From the NCBI RefSeq assembly GCF_017916325.1, contig NC_090144.1:296501-360500 (forward strand): a stretch of DNA of 64,000 nt, written 5' to 3'. The notes beneath the pieces are model-generated. The model saw nothing but the letters and a program-made list of their open reading frames with translations, was not told the origin of the DNA and did no database searches. Within the stretch, counting starts at the first letter, position 1. Each line of letters begins with the position of its first letter. This DNA is from Leishmania martiniquensis (taxonomy: Eukaryota > Euglenozoa > Kinetoplastea > Trypanosomatida > Trypanosomatidae). Shown one piece after another: positions 61,401-64,000 of this stretch. The position numbers were made by a program, and so were the translations under genes.

Positions 61401-64000
61401 CGGCGCGTCTCTCGAACCCCCCCGTGCGACTGCACTCTCCGCCATCGTGGCTCGCCAGCGCGCTTACGTTACGACTGTGCATAGCACGATTGAGGTAGCG
61501 GTTTTGGTACCAGCTGGTACTGCTCGTGCGGCCGTGCAGCATAGCAAAGCTGCTTGTGCTCCGCTTGAAGGTGCTCTTCGCTGTTAGACCCAGATCTACG
61601 ACCGCTGCCGCACCAGTGGTAGCCTTTGGGTCTCCCTCGGGACGATGGCTGCGCTGACGCTGCGAGCTGCCAAGCATATTCACCGCTGTCGTCGTGAGCG
61701 GTGCAGCGCGAGAGCAGTTGCCGAGGTCGTGAGCTGACAGAATGCGACGACTGCCGTTGGCGCCAACGGTAGCATAGAGTTCAAAATCTTCACATGCCTC
61801 GGGGCCGGAGGGCACGGCGTAGGGGATCTCAACAAAGTTACCGCCTGAAATATCGGTGAGGGGCAGTATGGTGGGGAGAGGAGCTGGCTGTGGTGCGTGG
61901 TGAGCGGCCTCTCGGCTGTGCCGATGATGCGTCGACAAGCGAGCAGGGTCGACGGTGCAAGCCCTGCCGCGGCGTTTTTTTGACGTATCCTTGCCTTGGC
62001 ACTCTTCAGCATGCGTGCGATGACGATCGTGGCGGGGGTCGCCCTTCTGCTTATGTGCCGCGCCGTCCTTGCCCGCCACGGCGGAGGGGTTGTGCCTTTT
62101 TTTTCCCCGTGGCGCGCCTTCACCGCTCTCCGCTGCCCGCTGCGCTTCCGCGGTGCCATGGACCGCTTCGTCTACAGGGAAGCATACAACGGAGTGGCAC
62201 AGGGCGAGGGCGCGCAGGTAGCGAAAGAGTGGGTCGCGTTCCAGAGCGTCTTCGCTGACTTTGCCCAGCCCGACTGGGCCGCTGACACCGCTGCCGAAGC
62301 AAGAGAAGGTGGCCCCGCCAAACGTTCCACTGCCCCACTGGCAGCTGGTGGAGCGCTGAAGTTGCGATGAGAGGGTAACGCCCCTAGTAGGGCCCAGCTG
62401 CGAGGGGAGTGCGGCCGCTTCCGTATGTGGTGGTCGGCGGGGGCCTCCTCCACCATTGCTGCTGAGGGCGTCGTCGGCGAGGGGGCCAGCACTGCCGGCG
62501 AGGGCGGGGTGCTCGTGTGCCTCCTGAGCCGCAGGAGGCAGCACAGCACCAGCGCCTCCGTCCTCTGTTCCGGGGTGCGTACCATCACCGTTGTCAAGGG
62601 CAGATGTGAGGTCGCCAGATGTGGCGCCCTGCGTGTCTTGGTGCGGTGTCACCGCACCACCGCTGCTGGCGGCATCTCTGTGGCTCACGGTCGCCACCTC
62701 CGCGTGCGGGAGGGGGTACGTGAGGGGGTAGTCCTTATCGCCACCCGCTCCACTGCTGCTGGCGGCGGTCTTGGTGGCGAGTGCGTTGAATTTCTGCATG
62801 GCCACCAAAAAACGCGTCGTGGCACCATCGTCGAGAGCGCTGGCTTCTCTGCTGAGGGTCGAGCTGAGAAGACGGTGATGGTGCTGATGGAGACGGAGCG
62901 GCGGTACTTTACCGGCTGAGTCTACGTTGCTTGCGAGGGCATTGGCGCCGAAGCCTGTAGCGGTGTGTGCAGTAATGCGACGAAGAAGTGCACGACCGAC
63001 ACCACCGGGCTGCTCTATCTCGCTGTGCGTGCGTCCGTCCACGACGCCGCCAACGTATGTCATGAGGTTCTCCGTCAAGGTCCCTGTTTTGTCCGTGAAG
63101 ATGTAGCGCACGAGACCGAGTTGGCAGTTAAGCTCCGACGTCTTGGGACGTGCCTTCTTGATGACCCCGGTAAACTCGTCGAAGACGGCCATGCGCTTGT
63201 CCACGCCAATCAGGAGCATCTGCATGGCCTTGTTGAACTCTAGGGTGACGTAGAGCGACATCGGAATGAGGTAGCTCAGCAGGACAAAGTTTGTGAGGTA
63301 GCGCCACCAGAACAGCGAGGCGTCCGAGTAGCGCTCCAGCTGCCACTGAATGTACCAGGCTGAGTGGTTCGTCTTCGCCCCGGGCACCTTGCGCAACAGG
63401 CGCTGCTTGCTCCAGACGGCCAACCCGCACAACAGCAGGATGAAGAGCTGATTCAGTACGAAGAAGCACACGTTCATGTGGTTCAGGCGACGCGCCATGT
63501 TCGTCATTTTGTGCGGCTTCGGCTGCAGGTTTAGCAGCATCTTCGTGTGGCGACCCGTGTACACGACCGCACCGAGAGCCCAGTCTGTGTTGCGAATCAG
63601 GCACCCGCGCGGGATGAACTGGTCGATGCCGAGGGGCACCATCTCGCCCGTTGGCAGGCGCAGCTGACCGAACCACGTCGACAGGTCTGGTGTGGGGGCG
63701 CAGGCGACAAGAACCACACCGGAAGCCGGCAGGCCGCCTGGGGCGGCGTCAGAGGCGTAATTCCTGCTGTTGTCACCGGTCGGCTCCTCATCAGCCATTA
63801 CAGACCGGTCGCGCATGCACAAGGCACTCGAGCGGCCACAGGAGTTCAGCCCCGATGCCGATCCTGCGGCGTCGACGGGCACCGACTCGCTCTCGCCCGC
63901 ACGACTCGTCACGCCGTGGGGCCGCACATTCGAGTAAGACTCCTGCAGCGCGTGTACGCGTGAGAGAGACAACGCATACACACTGGCGCTATTCGTGCGA
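58414..64000 (-). CDS. P4-type ATPase (phospholipid flippase), 5' end outside window
   Basis: The frame is open from the window edge to the stop at 58414, giving 1,861 residues. The first ones visible fall in the actuator domain, so transmembrane helices 1-2 and the first methionine are missing. Seen in order: the IPRGCLIRNTDWALG..VYTG block, transmembrane helices 3-4 with PMSLYVT (the P4 PISL position), and the phosphorylated Asp in DKTGTLT (codon 63093-63091). Then VKGAD in the nucleotide-binding domain, LTGDKRETA, AIGDGANDV, and six C-terminal membrane helices. These are diagnostic of aminophospholipid flippases, which move lipids to the cytosolic leaflet. The nucleotide/phosphorylation region has about 600 extra residues of Ser/Gly/His-rich sequence between DKTGTLT and KGAD, making the protein far longer than the usual 1,100-1,300. 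A Lys/Gln-rich cytosolic tail ends it. Family firm; substrate and membrane unknown. Confidence 0.93.
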   Translation of the reverse strand, partial: RTNSASVYALSLSRVHALQESYSNVRPHGVTSRAGESESVPVDAAGSASGLNSCGRSSALCMRDRSVMADEEPTGDNSRNYASDAAPGGLPASGVVLVACAPTPDLSTWFGQLRLPTGEMVPLGIDQFIPRGCLIRNTDWALGAVVYTGRHTKMLLNLQPKPHKMTNMARRLNHMNVCFFVLNQLFILLLCGLAVWSKQRLLRKVPGAKTNHSAWYIQWQLERYSDASLFWWRYLTNFVLLSYLIPMSLYVTLEFNKAMQMLLIGVDKRMAVFDEFTGVIKKARPKTSELNCQLGLVRYIFTDKTGTLTENLMTYVGGVVDGRTHSEIEQPGGVGRALLRRITAHTATGFGANALASNVDSAGKVPPLRLHQHHHRLLSSTLSREASALDDGATTRFLVAMQKFNALATKTAASSSGAGGDKDYPLTYPLPHAEVATVSHRDAASSGGAVTPHQDTQGATSGDLTSALDNGDGTHPGTEDGGAGAVLPPAAQEAHEHPALAGSAGPLADDALSSNGGGGPRRPPHTEAAALPSQLGPTRGVTLSSQLQRSTSCQWGSGTFGGATFSCFGSGVSGPVGLGKVSEDALERDPLFRYLRALALCHSVVCFPVDEAVHGTAEAQRAAESGEGAPRGKKRHNPSAVAGKDGAAHKQKGDPRHDRHRTHAEECQGKDTSKKRRGRACTVDPARLSTHHRHSREAAHHAPQPAPLPTILPLTDISGGNFVEIPYAVPSGPEACEDFELYATVGANGSRRILSAHDLGNCSRAAPLTTTAVNMLGSSQRQRSHRPEGDPKATTGAAAVVDLGLTAKSTFKRSTSSFAMLHGRTSSTSWYQNRYLNRAMHSRNVSALASHDGGECSRTGGFERRAAASSARGGSAAAEATASIEVSDLEQFIDRSKIYEGQSLDEIALVNAARENGFSLFERTAKQMYVKALGRILCYDIVAELEFTPQRKLMSVLLQRRPDLDSEAAAASIAAGRIAHYHRSAPESPTAPITAPREDSVALLATASHTLLDGAGAAELRNGGGGHGSFCLLPAQAGKANADSAASSLPAAERAAASNHALEALLPSQCPSAVLPSAAAHVCVAEEPRNEEDANNGISVPAARALPLPSGLLQPSANHRPAVPVSDSAALALPLQSKNTQPLPHHASLGHSCSYHDSLAGTEGAALTEPSSAPGKYLLLVKGADSSMMEIVNMQKRSNVRRKDKMLRELDVMAQQGLRTLVLGQRYLSEEEVREWLPIFHNAQCAMQGRSEKLHEAYALLEKSIDIVGTTAVEDKLQEEVPQTLEFIIQASIVVWMLTGDKRETAVTIAHTSGLVRDGYTDYVCHLDVSDIIEEEALMQQQKRYEEQRRLQAKNGGGGEASPPSESSPSSASDGGDPLRSPEASMETRAPQSASSGTRSPQPRSTRTLAGTPDSADEAQNLLACKCARIDTQLKAAEDKCDEGREAFGAHVVVVVVDGKTLDFIFEDRDRARRFFLLGNRCRSAVCCRMTPLQKAKVVRMFKRNTSAVVLAIGDGANDVSMIQESSIGVGIMGLEGSQAELASDYALPKFRFLKRLLFVHGRFSVFREAHCIIYSLYKNVILTVGMVAYQFYTGYSGQALIDSWLLAMFSIFFTSLQPLMIGILDKDVEDELAESLPTLYPPLSRELMYFSYPYIIKWLFDGLMQGLLFFFFVMYTVGVRDNLYTHMSATIEDYGATFFTMLVLIVDLRVGIMMTYYMIPFAIGVGLEVVLLPIIELAYSSLHSLAGSNWFVRVAIELYGASGKFWLLLFFACGVLLLFTVTSNVYIQLFAPWQNAGLAMRAARRSHHRIPYKHTKADLKAEYARLLARYEELLKVQQQQREEVAADKDGSGAKGKAVTQ

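Noticed and set aside
1..64000. tRNA, rRNA, snoRNA or CRISPR array
   Set aside because: No T-loop consensus in a cloverleaf context, no rRNA-like blocks and no regularly spaced direct repeats were seen. Spacers contain only simple repeats.

Overview
This window is nuclear DNA of a trypanosomatid, almost certainly Leishmania. The sequence is GC-rich and the genes are intronless. Every credible coding region lies on the minus strand. Genes are separated by 0.5-1.8 kb spacers full of pyrimidine tracts and CA/GT/TA microsatellites, which is the architecture of a polycistronic directional gene cluster processed by trans-splicing and polyadenylation. The firmest anchor is a 731-residue oligopeptidase B whose catalytic residues fall at Ser577, Asp662 and His697, the numbering known for the Leishmania enzyme. 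No strand switch, tRNA, rRNA, CRISPR array or transposon was recognised.

Transcription runs from right to left. In that order the genes are: a P4-ATPase lipid flippase (5' end outside the window); a protein with a mitochondrial-type presequence and a histone-H1-like basic tail; a 527-residue coiled-coil orphan; a 96-residue single-pass membrane protein; an RJL-family GTPase; a MYG1 exonuclease; a DEAD-box RNA helicase with unusual motifs; a membrane-anchored torsin/ClpB-type AAA+ ATPase; a UXT-like prefoldin; a non-dynein protein carrying a dynein stalk/microtubule-binding module; and a tail-anchored coiled-coil ORF in the same frame, separated from the previous one by a single TGA. These are followed by an 11-or-so-pass membrane orphan; CFAP299; oligopeptidase B; a giant 5,424-residue CFAP54-like protein; a protein ending in an acyl-CoA-binding domain; and a UBR-box E3 ubiquitin ligase (3' end outside the window).

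The genes do not form a pathway operon, since trypanosomatid clusters are mostly functionally mixed. Several do point to the flagellum and microtubules: CFAP299, the CFAP54-like giant, the dynein-stalk protein and the RJL GTPase. Others point to protein turnover or quality control: UBR, OPB, torsin-like and prefoldin. Two or three suggest the mitochondrion or kinetoplast: the basic-tail protein, the helicase and MYG1.

The observations most worth pursuing are the dynein microtubule-binding module outside a dynein heavy chain, and the single in-frame TGA that splits it from a tail-anchored coiled-coil ORF. Next are a 40-bp near-perfect inverted repeat between the giant gene and the acyl-CoA-binding gene, and AG-free pyrimidine zones that run into the start codons of three genes and could allow alternative trans-splicing to change their N-termini.
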